Positions 46,851 through 57,053 of a DNA stretch of 64,000 nucleotides are shown piece by piece; positions within the stretch are counted from its first letter, which is position 1, and the number at the start of each line of letters is the position of its first letter. The translations under genes were made by a program, and so were the position numbers. The notes below the pieces were generated by a model. The model saw nothing but the letters and a program-made list of their open reading frames with translations. It was not told where the DNA came from and did not search any database. Origin of the DNA: Lepas anatifera (Eukaryota > Arthropoda > Thecostraca > Lepadidae); contig JAOTON010000321.1 in NCBI GenBank assembly GCA_034440635.1, forward strand, positions 310,001-374,000. The letters run 5' to 3'.

Positions 46851-48470
46851 AGCATTTAATTGAAATTGAAGACATCTCTCTATCTGAATACTGATTTATG
46901 CAAATCAGGGTATATTTGAATATAAGCTGATGACCATTGTTGGTTGGCAGCCCCTACCAATGGTCCCCAGCCTTTGTAATTTTTTCCTAACTGGCAAACA
47001 GTACCCCTCTAGCGCGAAATACCTGAAGGCCTTTCCCGTTTGGCAAGGGCTAATGTGACCTTTGAGGAAGGTCGTTATGAGCACATAACCAGGCAAGCAA
47101 GGGCAAGGTAAGAAACCGAAGAGCCTAATAAAGAAAACAATGGCTCCTTTTCGATTCATGTAATGTTCCCCTTGTGCCCATCTCCCAGCAACATGAGAGT
47201 TAGTGACACTATATAGCCTCAACAGTCGGTGTGTGTAAAACCCCAAAGCTGCTCGGAACCCATTTTCTTCCTTTGTCCCTGGAAAATGCGAAAACAAGCA
47301 AGACCTGAATGTGTGTATTTCACTCTGGACACATGAGCAACAAGAAAACAGTGGAACAAAATTCAGGCAGAATATCTGCTCCTAATTTCGAAACATTTCA
47401 TATAAATATGAGGATTCAGTACTTGCAAGTCGATAGTTTTAGTCATTTGTAGTGTAGTGGCAGGTTTCAACTCATTACATCATGCATTTATCTACCATTT
47501 TTGTGATTGAGACCCCATTAGCCAAACGGCACTTTTTCATGCTCCCTTCTTTTTCTTCATTTCATGAATTGTAGCCAAATATGTTAATAATTTTCATTTT
47601 AACCATTTTCTGGTCCATAAGTCCTGATTACCATATAATAAAGAGATATTTATTTATTTATTTACTTTGCAGCACAATGGTGACAATACTGTCAGCACAA
47701 TTCACAACAGGAACAGACACCCATGGCACAGGCATATATGTTAAACCTGATAAACAATTTGAATTCAAACTTACCCAACAACCCCAGGCCATTCCATTGA
47801 TAAGCTAAGCGGGAAATATAAAGGAAAACATATGCCCATATACATAATTTTAATCGCCTTAGTGCTCTTCTCGGGCCCCATCCTCATTTTTTGGCGAGTT
47901 ATTCGGAGCCGATTTTAATGAGAGACTAGTCGACTTACACCAATTTATGGTTATCAACCTGACAACTTATATCTGTAAATTGATAACAGTTCAGGTCAGG
48001 TGAACGAGTTTTAACGTGATTTCCACGCCCATGTCGGTCAATTTTGATTTTCTTAGATAAGAACAACAAAGCAAGGAAAAAACGCGGCTCCTATAGCAGG
48101 CCTAGGTCGAGTTTCCTCCTCATTCAAAAGCTCTTCGAAATAAAATTTTCACAGATATCGTCTAGTTATTTTGAGATCACGTCAGTAATGACGGTACCAG
48201 GGATCACCGAAGGTCATAGATTCGAGCTTGTTTGTGCTCATATCTTTAGAACAAGACGGCAAGGAGCTTCCAGCGCTATTTCTATTTTTCGTATCACCTT
48301 TGCCTCCTGAGTTAACAAGGGTAAGGGAGATGGACTGACGCCCCACGTCGTAGTGGGTGCGAAATGAGGCCAGGTGGTGTCTGGTTGACATACTTGGCTT
48401 TTCCCATTATTATCCCTTGCACCTGACTGGATTCAGCCAAATCAAAAATTTATTGGCGTCGTCTTCACCC
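46851..48470. other. No gene recognised
   Basis: It includes ORF 46905-47297 minus (130 codons) and 47581-47808 plus, both without recognisable motifs. A TTTATTTATTTATTTACTTTGCAG acceptor-like tract occurs at 47650-47672. From about 48180 AGGTCA-type motifs begin that belong with the next element. Confidence 0.4.
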
Positions 48471-49957
48471 TCCCCCGGAGGGGGTCTGAACACCCTCCCT
48501 CAGATTTTTCCGACCGTGCATAAAAGTGCCGTCGCGAAGCGCCGCCGTACTTGTCGCACCCTATCCGTAATTAATTCTTCAATATTTTCAAGAATTTTAC
48601 GTTTGCACCATCTCAGGTCTGGTCAACAGTGCAGGCCAAGTTACCTCAACTCCAAAAAGTTTAAGATTTCATGAGTAAGAACGGTGTGAATCTGTCTTCT
48701 TAAAACTCATATCACATAATAGCCCCATCAAATAGTGCAAAATATATTCCGGGATTTTACATATCGATGACCTAGGATCAAATACAGGTCATGACCTCTC
48801 CATTGGAAATGCATGGGAAAACGAAAATTGAGGGAAATGGTTTTATTTCTGTTGATATGTAGTTGAATACCTTCACATTCTCCAAATCGTAGTAGCTTAA
48901 GCCCCTCTCCAGGCTCATGCTGCAAGTTTGGACCTGTGATCTCTGAAAGGTCATCTTGGATTGCTTAACCCGCGCCCCAGTGGGCCTCCGAGCCATCTTT
49001 ACCCTGGTGGGAGGGGGGTGTTTGAACACCCCCTCGAACTCGGCCTCTACGTGGGATAGCGAAAAGAACGAACGCTGTTGGATAGTTCATACAAATTCAT
49101 GAAAAAATTAGATTTGTCACTTTTTGGCTCAGGTCAATTTTGAGGTCATGACAGGTCAAAGGAAGTGGGATTTTGAGTAGAGTTTTTGGTATCTAGCGTC
49201 TGAGAGAGTTGAGTGAGAAGCATTTTTTAGACACCATTCGCTTCTTCTCGTCACGGAAAATTGAATGATGAATCAAATCGGAAAATCGAATGAGCCATAA
49301 TGGGTCAAAACCTAAAAATGACCAGACCTCAGCTCAGGGTCACTTTTTAACCTAGCACAGTCGATATGCAATCAATCGACTCGCAATAGCAATCTGAACG
49401 CAATGATATCAAAATAAAAGCTGGATCATTTCATGCAAAGTTGTTGACATAAGTCTGAAAACTGCTTAAATAGCCCCAGTGACCTCTCAGAGGTCACAGG
49501 TCAAAAATTGCAACAGAAGCTTGGAAAGGGTCCCAGGATACTGCGATTTGGGAAATATTGAGGTTTTCTCAGCTGTTGAGTACACAAATACAGCCCAATT
49601 TCTGTTTTCCCATGTATTTACAATAGCGAGGTCATGGTCCGTAGTTGACCTTAGGTCATCGATATGAAAAATCCCGGAATATATGTTGTAGCACTCGGTG
49701 GGCCCATTATATGGAATAAGTTTTAATTCGATAAATTCACCCATTTCTTACTTATGCCGCTTAAACATTTTTTGGAGGCGAGGTCACCTGGACCGGTGAC
49801 CTGACCTGAGATGACCCAACCTTAAAATTTTGGGAAAAGTTGCGGAATCAATGAAGGATAAAGTGTGATAAGTACGGCGGCGCTTCGCACCGCCGTTTTT
49901 TCGTGCCGCCGGAAACACCCGAGGGGGTGTTTAAACACCTTCCACCGGGGCGAGGGT
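48471..49957. mobile_element. 1.5-kb foldback element with arms near 490 bp
   Basis: The left arm (48471-48960) and right arm (49470-49957) are inverted copies. Both contain, outside to inside, GGGGGTGT/CTGAACACC, GCGAAGCGCCGCCGTACTT, an ATCTCAGGTC, CTCCAAAAAGTTTAAG, CATATCGATGACCTA and TTGACCTGTGACCTC-like sequence. The centre (48961-49469) holds a third copy of the CGCCCCAGTGGG and GGGGTGTTTGAACACCCCC motif. Many TGACCT/AGGTCA hexamers occur. No transposase was seen. Confidence 0.82.
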
Positions 49958-50053
49958 TAAACAGGTAGACTTGGGTCAATAATTTCGCAGGAAATGAAGA
50001 AGTTTTTATTTTGATACCATTACGTTTGGATTGTTATTGCAAGTTGATTGATA

Positions 50054-52565
50054 CACACAGAGAAAAAATGACTCCCATTCCTGGAGTGTCCCATTTGTCG
50101 CATGCTGTGAGTAGCTTCCGTGGAGTTAACTTAACCCTGGCGCAGGAAAAACTCCGTCCGCACTCTTCAAAGAAGCCCCGCGTATCGTATCATGACGCTG
50201 GCCCGATCTACCCAGAGCGCGCTAAAAATCCACTGACGCGGGAAATGTCAGGGTGAAGCACCATGCGACTCTACGCTCACGCTCTTTAAAAACCGTCGTA
50301 ATTCTTCACGACTCTAGCGTGGCACTGCGGTGACGCTTTGATAACGCTGCAATGGCACCTTTCTTTGCACCTTGCAACCCCTTTGCAGCTCCGTTCAAGA
50401 ATGGCTCTGATTCCCTTCTAACGCCCAGCTGACTCGTTTAATAAGCGTTTTGTACGCCCTTCTTCTTCAGGCACACTTCGCTTATTACCAACTTTCTACA
50501 CCTGCATAATCTGGCTTGCTTTAAGACACACCATGCATCACATCACGGTAAAACACGATATATCGCAAATAACACATTTATTTGCTTTGTAGAAAAACAT
50601 TTGTGAGCAGCTTCCTTCAAAAAACGATCCCACCTTATGTCATCAGGGACCAGAAGTATGACTTCCTGCCATCGCAAATGGTCTTCATACCACTTGATGC
50701 TTATAGACGCCAACCTCTCCCCTCCCCTAAAAAACAACGTTTGTGGCAGAATTCCGCCACATTTGACTATCACATTATCTTCCTTTTCCAGACAGAATAT
50801 TTCAAGTGACCAAACATGATGAAACACTGTGTTCATATTCTTGCCGCTGTTCAGAATATCCTTTCATCATCCTGAAAATAATGTTCAGAACAACGCTACA
50901 TAGTTTGTCATCCCATAGGACTCACATAACGCGCAGCTTCCTTGATAGCCCGATCTTGCTTTTGGGCCTCGGGCTCCCACAGGGGTTTCGATGCCAAGGG
51001 CATACCGGGCTAGGAATAGCCCCGTTTCCCGGCAGAGGCCGTATCTTTGAAAGTAAGCGAAGAACGCGACAACCCAGAACAGAAGGGCTTCGTCTGCTGT
51101 TTCACAGTTCACAATGGTGTTTCCCTCGACCACGACACGTGGGCCGTGCTCTTCGTATTCACGTATGCTGGCATCTCATCCTTGACATATGCCTGGCCCC
51201 CTTCGTTCAGCAGCCACGGTGACATCCTCAGTGCGGCTTCTGAAATGGTAGCACAATTGAATTATACCTACTACGTCAGTTATAAAAGGTACCCTACACA
51301 GGTAATGGATTTTCACACTAGTACCTATATTTTTCAAAACGATGTTGACCAGAGGTGAGCGCCACTGCCAAATTTGTGAATAAACTACCCCTATTTCCGC
51401 TACCTTGGCTTGTTGAGATCACTACCGCTACTCCATCGATTTTCTGAAACTGCGAAACTGATACTCGCTTCACCGAATTTGTTAGTTCTTTTCTAATAAG
51501 GCGATTCCAAACTGCTGTCCAAAATTTGTTTTGTTGTTCATTTGAATTAAGTAGTAGAAAAAAACTGCGCTTAAATTTTATATTGCAACATAATTTGAAG
51601 GTTCTATTGAAAGCTATTTATACAGGATCGTACAATATGTGCATCATTAAATCTGTTTGTTTTTTCCGGCGGATAGAATATATTTATCTTTTGGACGGAC
51701 TAGGGGGAGCTGAAAAGATTCAATAGTCTATTCCAACACGTTTAGAAAATGATGAGGGGTATAGGATAAGTCAGTCCCATCCCTCCCTGACAGGATCGAG
51801 TTAAGAAAACCACAAATGCCGAAGCATCCCCTGGTCTAAAATACTATTCAGTGGATGGTGGATGACGCTTACGTTTCAGCGGCATATCAAATTTAGAAGC
51901 AAAAATCTCCACCGTTAGCAGGGACAGACAGGCAGGTAAAAGAAAGGGCCGACCAGTAGCGCAAAATTTCGTATCTGATTATCACCCAAGGCAGTCAAAA
52001 GAGATTTCACTCAGATTTTAAGAAAATTGTCAGTTGAAAACAATCAGCACTTGTCTCACCTCTTTATTCCTTTCGTCCACCATGAGCAGTAGAAAACCAC
52101 AATTTCCTGCCACGCTCTTCGCTGTTTGCAATGACAACTGACGACTAAAAAAAAATGGCGTCGTTTTGGCGCGTGCGTCCTGCGCAGTGCACCACGATGA
52201 CACCGACAAAACACCGGAGGAGAGCGCGCACGAGCTGTGTTGACGCTTCTGTGATGCTGATAGAGACAATAAGGCGTATTGGGAGTGTCATTGCAACTGG
52301 ATGACGCCATTTTACTCCATCAACACTCCTTGGGTGCTGACATGATCTTTCAATATTAGAGGAGGCGTCAAGTCGGTGTGAGTTGAGCCTGAAGTAACGC
52401 TTTCATGATATGAAAAAAACTCGCCGAAAAATAATCGACGTGTTTTCACAGGAGAGTTTCTGCGTTTCACTGGTGTTCCATGGGAGTAGTCTTGAGTAAC
52501 CATGGTGCGAATAAAGCGTTAAGGGGGAATTACACCGAATAGCAGCGTCAAAATTTTTCTCTGTG
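50054..52565 (+). mobile_element. 2.5-kb DNA transposon, copy B (TA duplication)
   Basis: It starts CACACAGAGAAAAAATGACTC after TA (50052-50053) and ends GTCAAAATTTTTCTCTGTG before TA (52566-52567). It is colinear with copy C in the same orientation and with copy A reversed. Internal parts of interest are the 62-codon open stretch near the left end (50068-50256), the exon-like ORF on the minus strand (50885-51240) and the start exon on the minus strand (52060-52083). Copy C lacks about 66 bases that this copy retains at 52213-52280. Confidence 0.9.
50885..51240 (-). pseudogene. Damaged copy of the transposon exon-like ORF (copy B)
   Basis: The minus strand carries VEGNTIVNCETADEALLFW and the following hydrophobic stretch seen in copy A. 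Upstream codons are in another frame, and the 3' part shifts to VGARGPKARSGYQ. The donor after the ORF is changed to TTATGTGAG. The same exon at 61249-61550 in copy C is also shifted. It is therefore a non-functional remnant. Confidence 0.5.
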
Positions 52566-52739
52566 TATGCATATTGATTATGCTAGATCAGATAAAGACC
52601 TTGACCCAACTTTAGGTCACGTTGCTTTTATGTTTTCATGTAGTATAGTCATATTATACATGGTTCAATTTTCCGTAAAATGAGGAGGCGAATGGCGCCA
52701 TACAGTTTATACTAACTGAATTCAGTCAGACGATAGGCC

Positions 52740-52965
52740 CCAGAAACTCCTCTACACCCTATCTCATTTTTTTACCTGTCATGACCTAAATATTGACCTG
52801 AGACAAAAAGTGACTAATGTAGTTTCGGGATAAATTCTTATGAGCTATCTACCAGTGTTCGCGTTTCCCTCTATCCTGAATAGGAGCCAGGTTCGAGAGG
52901 AAGTATTCTCCCCAACAGCAGAAGATGGCTCGGAGACCCACCGGGGCGGGTGTTAAATAACAAAA
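52740..52965 (-). repeat. Fragment homologous to the centre of the foldback element
   Basis: In reverse orientation it matches 48965-49170: CCTGTCATGACCT, ATTGACCTGAG, CAAAAAGTGAC, GAACTATC/GAGCTATC, AAGATGGCTCGGAG and CCCACCGGGGCGGG. It is therefore a solo part of the same repeat family. DNA between 52966 and 53261 shows nothing recognisable. Confidence 0.7.
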
Positions 52966-53261
52966 ATTCGGCCACAGGGTGCCCTTTTAAGCCCCACGAA
53001 CTGTAATCCCCCCCCGGATAAATATTTCAGCAGTGATCCTGTGAGCCTTATGAGGCTGGAAACATTGTTTGAAGCCATAACTCAGACAAACCCAGTCTTG
53101 GACTCTCGTGCCCAGGCGCCTCGGTCACTGGACGGACCGCCTGGGGCTCTAGACATCTGCGAGACAGTACTGATCACCGCGGTTCAAAACACTGCCCCCT
53201 GCGCACGACACACTACTTACTACGTGTGACCTTGCACCTGTCGTTGTAAACACGTAGTAAT

Positions 53262-53520
53262 CACGTGACCCAGGTATGCGTGCCAGTCGAGCGAAGGGTC
53301 GGGGATTATCAGGGGCGGTGGCAAGTCAGCCGAATACTACCCCGTCAGAATGCAGCAAAACCAGTAATTGTGTAATATTTTCTCACGCAGATGTCAGATT
53401 AGAAAATAATGGTAACCACTGGAAAGCTCTTGCAAAAATACATAAGAAGAACCCGTTTATAAAGCTATAGACGCCATAGGTTGCGAGATATTCATCCTAA
53501 ACCGGTCGAGCCTAGTCATG
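53262..53520 (+). repeat. Repeat family 6, left part of the interrupted copy
   Basis: It matches the minus strand of 43250-43502 over its length and stops at CCTAGTCATG, exactly where the 6-kb element begins. The remainder of the repeat resumes at 59555. Confidence 0.88.
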
Positions 53521-54192
53521 CACTGAGAGAAAAATTCACCCCGATATCTAGCGTAAACCGGTGCAATTTTAACACCTCGTTTCAGCGTGCCAGTACTCTA
53601 GTTCGTGGAGGATTGGTACTCCATCTAAGAGGTTTCTGCTCCTCGCTACATTGGAGTGAATCTTCCCTAATATGAGCGTACAGTCACTCTGGGGTAGTAA
53701 TGACACTCCCTATTGTGTGCTTAAATATACCGCTCAATCCGCAAAAAAGAGTGTTCAAAATATAGAGTAAAACCAAAAGGGGGAGTAATCAGAGCATTTT
53801 TTAAGGAAAAGTCAGTGGGGGGGCATATCTTGTGCTGGCCATCATTGCGTCCTCAAGGGGTCAAGATCCCATTTTGAGGAGTTTAATACAACTTAGACGC
53901 GTTAGTGTTAAAACAATGTTTCTCAGTTTTTTAGTTATTGCAAGTTTAGAGATTAAAGGTGCTGCCCAGGGCTGCCAGGTTTTTTCAGCGGAAAAGGTCA
54001 AACCGAGTTAGAAAAAGGGGCCAAAGAGGGGCAAAATTTTATTTCCACTTAAATAGCCAAATAAAAACCATAAAAGCCAGATTTGAGGCTAAAACGACCC
54101 CTAGCGGTAGTCATAAAACCACAGAAAAAGCGACTTGTATCACTGTTTAAAACTAATTGTTGACAGTTTGATATTGACTTGACACAATATTT

Positions 54193-54558
54193 TCAGCACA
54201 CTACCCATCTAATAGGAAGCCAGGGGTGCCCTTTCAACCACGCGTGGCCATCGAATGATTTATCCACATAGACTGAACATTTTTTGAGATCATCAATCAC
54301 GCTCCCCCCACTTTTGACCAATAATTTCCTGATCTCAGTCAAAATGGGAGTGAACCAGAAATTTGTATAACCAGCCGCTGTGGAAGGCAACGAGGAGCCC
54401 AAATTCAAAGTTTTTGGTACTAGCGTGGAAAGTTTGCTGTCAGCATCAGGTTGAAGTTTGGCTGGCCCCTCACTTTTTTGCCGGTGGCGACGCTTATGTA
54501 TGCTACCACCACAATAATAAGTTAAAAGGCTAATCACTTCATACCGCCACACCAGCAA
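54193..54558 (-). CDS. Unassigned 121-codon ORF inside the 6-kb element
   Basis: The protein has a basic early part (HKRRHRQKSEGPAK), a middle SLPSTAAGYTNFWFTPIL and an end with SGGSVIDDLKKCSVYVDKSF, then GHPWLPIRWVVC. Composition is more protein-like than neighbouring frames, but I recognise no family. It could be a decayed exon of a transposon protein. No clear start context or splice sites were found. Confidence 0.25.
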   Translation of the reverse strand: MLVWRYEVISLLTYYCGGSIHKRRHRQKSEGPAKLQPDADSKLSTLVPKTLNLGSSLPSTAAGYTNFWFTPILTEIRKLLVKSGGSVIDDLKKCSVYVDKSFDGHAWLKGHPWLPIRWVVC

Positions 54559-55437
54559 CCAGTCTTACGCACTTTGACTACACCGTGTCCCGTCTAATCC
54601 ACGAAACGAGCTCTTAGCGCTGACAAATGACTGCGTGTGAAATGAGAGCATCATGCAATGTCACGGTACTGGCTGTGATGTGGGCTTCCGGTCGGATAGA
54701 ACAGATGTTTGATTGGTTGTAGGCCAGCGTTCTTCTCCAGCGTTATGATTAGTTGATGCTGAGGCTGCTTTGCCGGGATTTCCCGTAACTACGCGCTTTG
54801 TTTCGTCTTCACACGATGGAGTAGACTGCCAGGGATGGAAATTTTTAACACAATTTTTGTGGACGGCCAATTTGGGACCAGAAATAGAACAAAGTTATAA
54901 TTATCGGGTGGTGATCTGTCTTATTTTCGTTAGGCGAGTCTGCATTTGGTCAATTTTAAGTCATCTGTGTATTTCACTGGGGGCCAATTTCCAGGCACTG
55001 GGGGGGCATTTCGGCCGACTGGGGGGGGGTAAATGGCCCCCAGTTAACATGTTAAAAAATGGCCTGGGAGTGATGGTGCAAAAACCACCCCCTCTTTTGG
55101 AGTAACTTTGATTTACTCTACCATGGAGTATGTTCACTCTCGAAACCAGACAAGGAGGCACGGTCACGTGAGATCCAAAACAATTTAATGCCAGCTGATG
55201 ATTCAACCTCGTATTCCGGAGATACCCACTCAAACGGGACAAGTAAAGAGCGTAAATGTAAAGTAAAGGATACAGTTCGATGTAATTTTAGCAATGCCAC
55301 CAGCGGAGACTATTCTAGTGCACTGAATTTTCACCGACGCTTTATAAAAAATTGGACCTTGGGAAAGTAGTATTTGCATAGAAATAATATGCGGAACGGT
55401 GGAAAAGATTTATATTCCGAGGGTTTTCTACCATACT

Positions 55438-55839
55438 CAGCGACGGTGGAACGTCCAAATTTAAGGGGGGGCACAATGAGCTTTTCAACCCATAGCCGGA
55501 TGCAGGGGGGAAGGGGGAGGCACGTGCCCCCGATCGACTCTCGGCGCCCCCTGAAAGGTCAATGACGCCCCCCCACTGAAATGTCGCTTCCCCCAGGATG
55601 CGAAAATCGGCGCCCATCATAGAATTTTGCGCCCATCTGATAGGTTTTGCCGGTCAAAAGTGGCGCCCCCCGGGCCGGATGGCGCCCACCCGGGAAGGTG
55701 CCCCCCCGATCGGCAATCCTGGATCCGCCTATGTTTCAACCCATTTCTTTCCAGTCAACGCCATTGGGTTATTGTTAAAATGTATGATTTAAGGGAGAGC
55801 ACCGTGCCCTGGTCCCCCCCCGCAGTTCCACCGCCAGTG
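55438..55839 (+). mobile_element. MITE family 3, interrupted; perfect 8-bp duplication
   Basis: The termini CAGCGACGGTGGAAC and GTTCCACCGCCAGTG are inverted, and ACCATACT flanks both sides (55430-55437 and 55840-55847). Without the inner family 1 element and one duplicate it is about 151 bp. It matches 8215-8359 in TTTCTTTCCAGTCAACGCC, the following GGGTTA, and TGCCCTGGTCC. Confidence 0.88.
55491..55733 (-). mobile_element. 243-bp MITE family 1 nested in a family 3 MITE
   Basis: It runs from CATAGCCGGATGCAGGG to CCTGGATCCGCCTATG. TTTCAACC lies on both sides (55483-55490 and 55734-55741). The interior is the reverse complement of the 25020-25263 copy with moderate divergence. It is non-coding. 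Confidence 0.92.
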
Positions 55840-55974
55840 ACCATACTCCCGTCATCTTATAATCGGGAAAAAGTAAAAAATGTCCGGAGCAGCGACGGAT
55901 CCAACTTCCAAGGGGAGGAGAGTGAATAGAAAATTACCCACCCCTCCCCGCCCCCATTGGCAGACGCAGAGGGG

Positions 55975-56228
55975 CTTAGGCGGATTCAGGATTGCCGATC
56001 GAGTGGGGGCGGGGGCACTATCCGGACCAGGGGGTGTCACTTTTGACCGGCAAAACTTATCAGGTGGGCTCAAAATCATATCCGTGGGCAGGGATTTTTG
56101 CATCAATGGGGGGTTGGGTGGGAAGCGACGTTTCAGGGGATACCGTTGGCCTTCCAAGGGGACGCCGTGACCATTTCAGGGGGCGACGAGGGTTGATGGG
56201 GGCACCTGCCCTTCTGGATCCGCTTACG
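55975..56228 (+). mobile_element. 254-bp MITE family 1, imperfect duplication
   Basis: It starts CTTAGGCGGATTCAGGATTG and ends TTCTGGATCCGCTTACG. Flanks CAGAGGGG (55967-55974) and GAGAGGGC (56229-56236) agree at 6 of 8 positions. Orientation is the same as at 25020 and opposite to its neighbour at 55491. Downstream, 56293-56345 has TACATA/TTTGTACA short repeats. Confidence 0.82.
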
Positions 56229-56675
56229 GAGAGGGCAGGGGCCATGCCCCCAAATGGCCAAATTTTTACTAATCTTTTAACAATACTATAGTATTTTTGT
56301 ACATATACATATACATATAGTATTTTGTACAAATAGTTTATTTGTACATGTCTATGAGTTCTAGTGGTGCTTATGGGCATCCGAGAAGTGCACGGTAATT
56401 AGATTCCCGAACACTTCCTGAGGCTATAACTCCCAAAAGTTGTGATCTAATCAAGGTTAAAGTTTTCATATTCGGCTTCAGGGCCAATTAGAACCCCGTA
56501 AACCCATTTCAAAGAAAACCGACTGGGCACCGTGTAGAACCCGGTCGATTTGTGATGGAATTACCCTAACAAGTTTAAATGTTTTAAATAAAAAAAATCC
56601 AATTATAAATCAGTTTTCACCCAAGAATGCATAAAATACAGACAGACGCTATAACAAATGCATATTCATTTACTA

Positions 56676-57048
56676 TTACAGAGAATCAGCAGAAATCGCG
56701 ACACAAACAAACCACAGCAAAACCACAAGGAAAATCACACAGTCTGGCCCCTTTTCTCTGGCATCCACATCACCTGAGATCAAACACCTGATCTCCGAGG
56801 AGTCTATATCACTCGATGAACCAACGGCACGGGTTTTGCTGGCACTTTGGTTCCGTCCTGTATTCCAAGTATCAGTGCTTGTACATAGTGACCGATGATT
56901 TTGTTCCACGGTGAAAACTTGGAGTTGAACACCGTTGTCGGTGAAGATAGCCACCTTCATTTTCCCCGCATAGACCGCACGACCCACGAGTTTCAGGCCG
57001 GTCTTGTCCCCCACGGTTTTTTGCCTGAGCGACAGGTCACCCAGAAGC
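56676..57048 (-). CDS. Candidate terminal exon, unknown protein with C-terminal hydrophobic tail
   Basis: After an acceptor-like AACCCCAG the minus strand is open: LSLLLGDLSLRQKTVGDKTG, then LKLVGRAVYAGKMKVAIFTD, NGVQLQVFTVEQNH, a Ser/Thr-rich linker and DCVIFLVVLLWFVCVAIS before TAA at 56676-56678. The soluble part has a beta-strand-like alternation. The last 20 residues form one membrane-spanning segment ending four residues from the C-terminus, as in tail-anchored proteins. I do not recognise the family. It lies inside the 6-kb transposon, so it may be a transposon gene, captured cargo or chance. No partner exons were identified. Confidence 0.35.
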
Positions 57049-57053
57049 AGGGA

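Noticed and set aside
47581..47808. ORF after a TTTATTTACTTTGCAG acceptor-like tract
   Set aside because: The tract is a TTTA microsatellite, the frame has no recognisable motif, and no donor-linked exon follows.
49890..49960. Rho-independent terminator-like GC hairpin near CGGCGGCGC...GCCGCC
   Set aside because: The context is an animal foldback element arm. Bacterial-type termination is not expected, and the matching sequence is the opposite arm.
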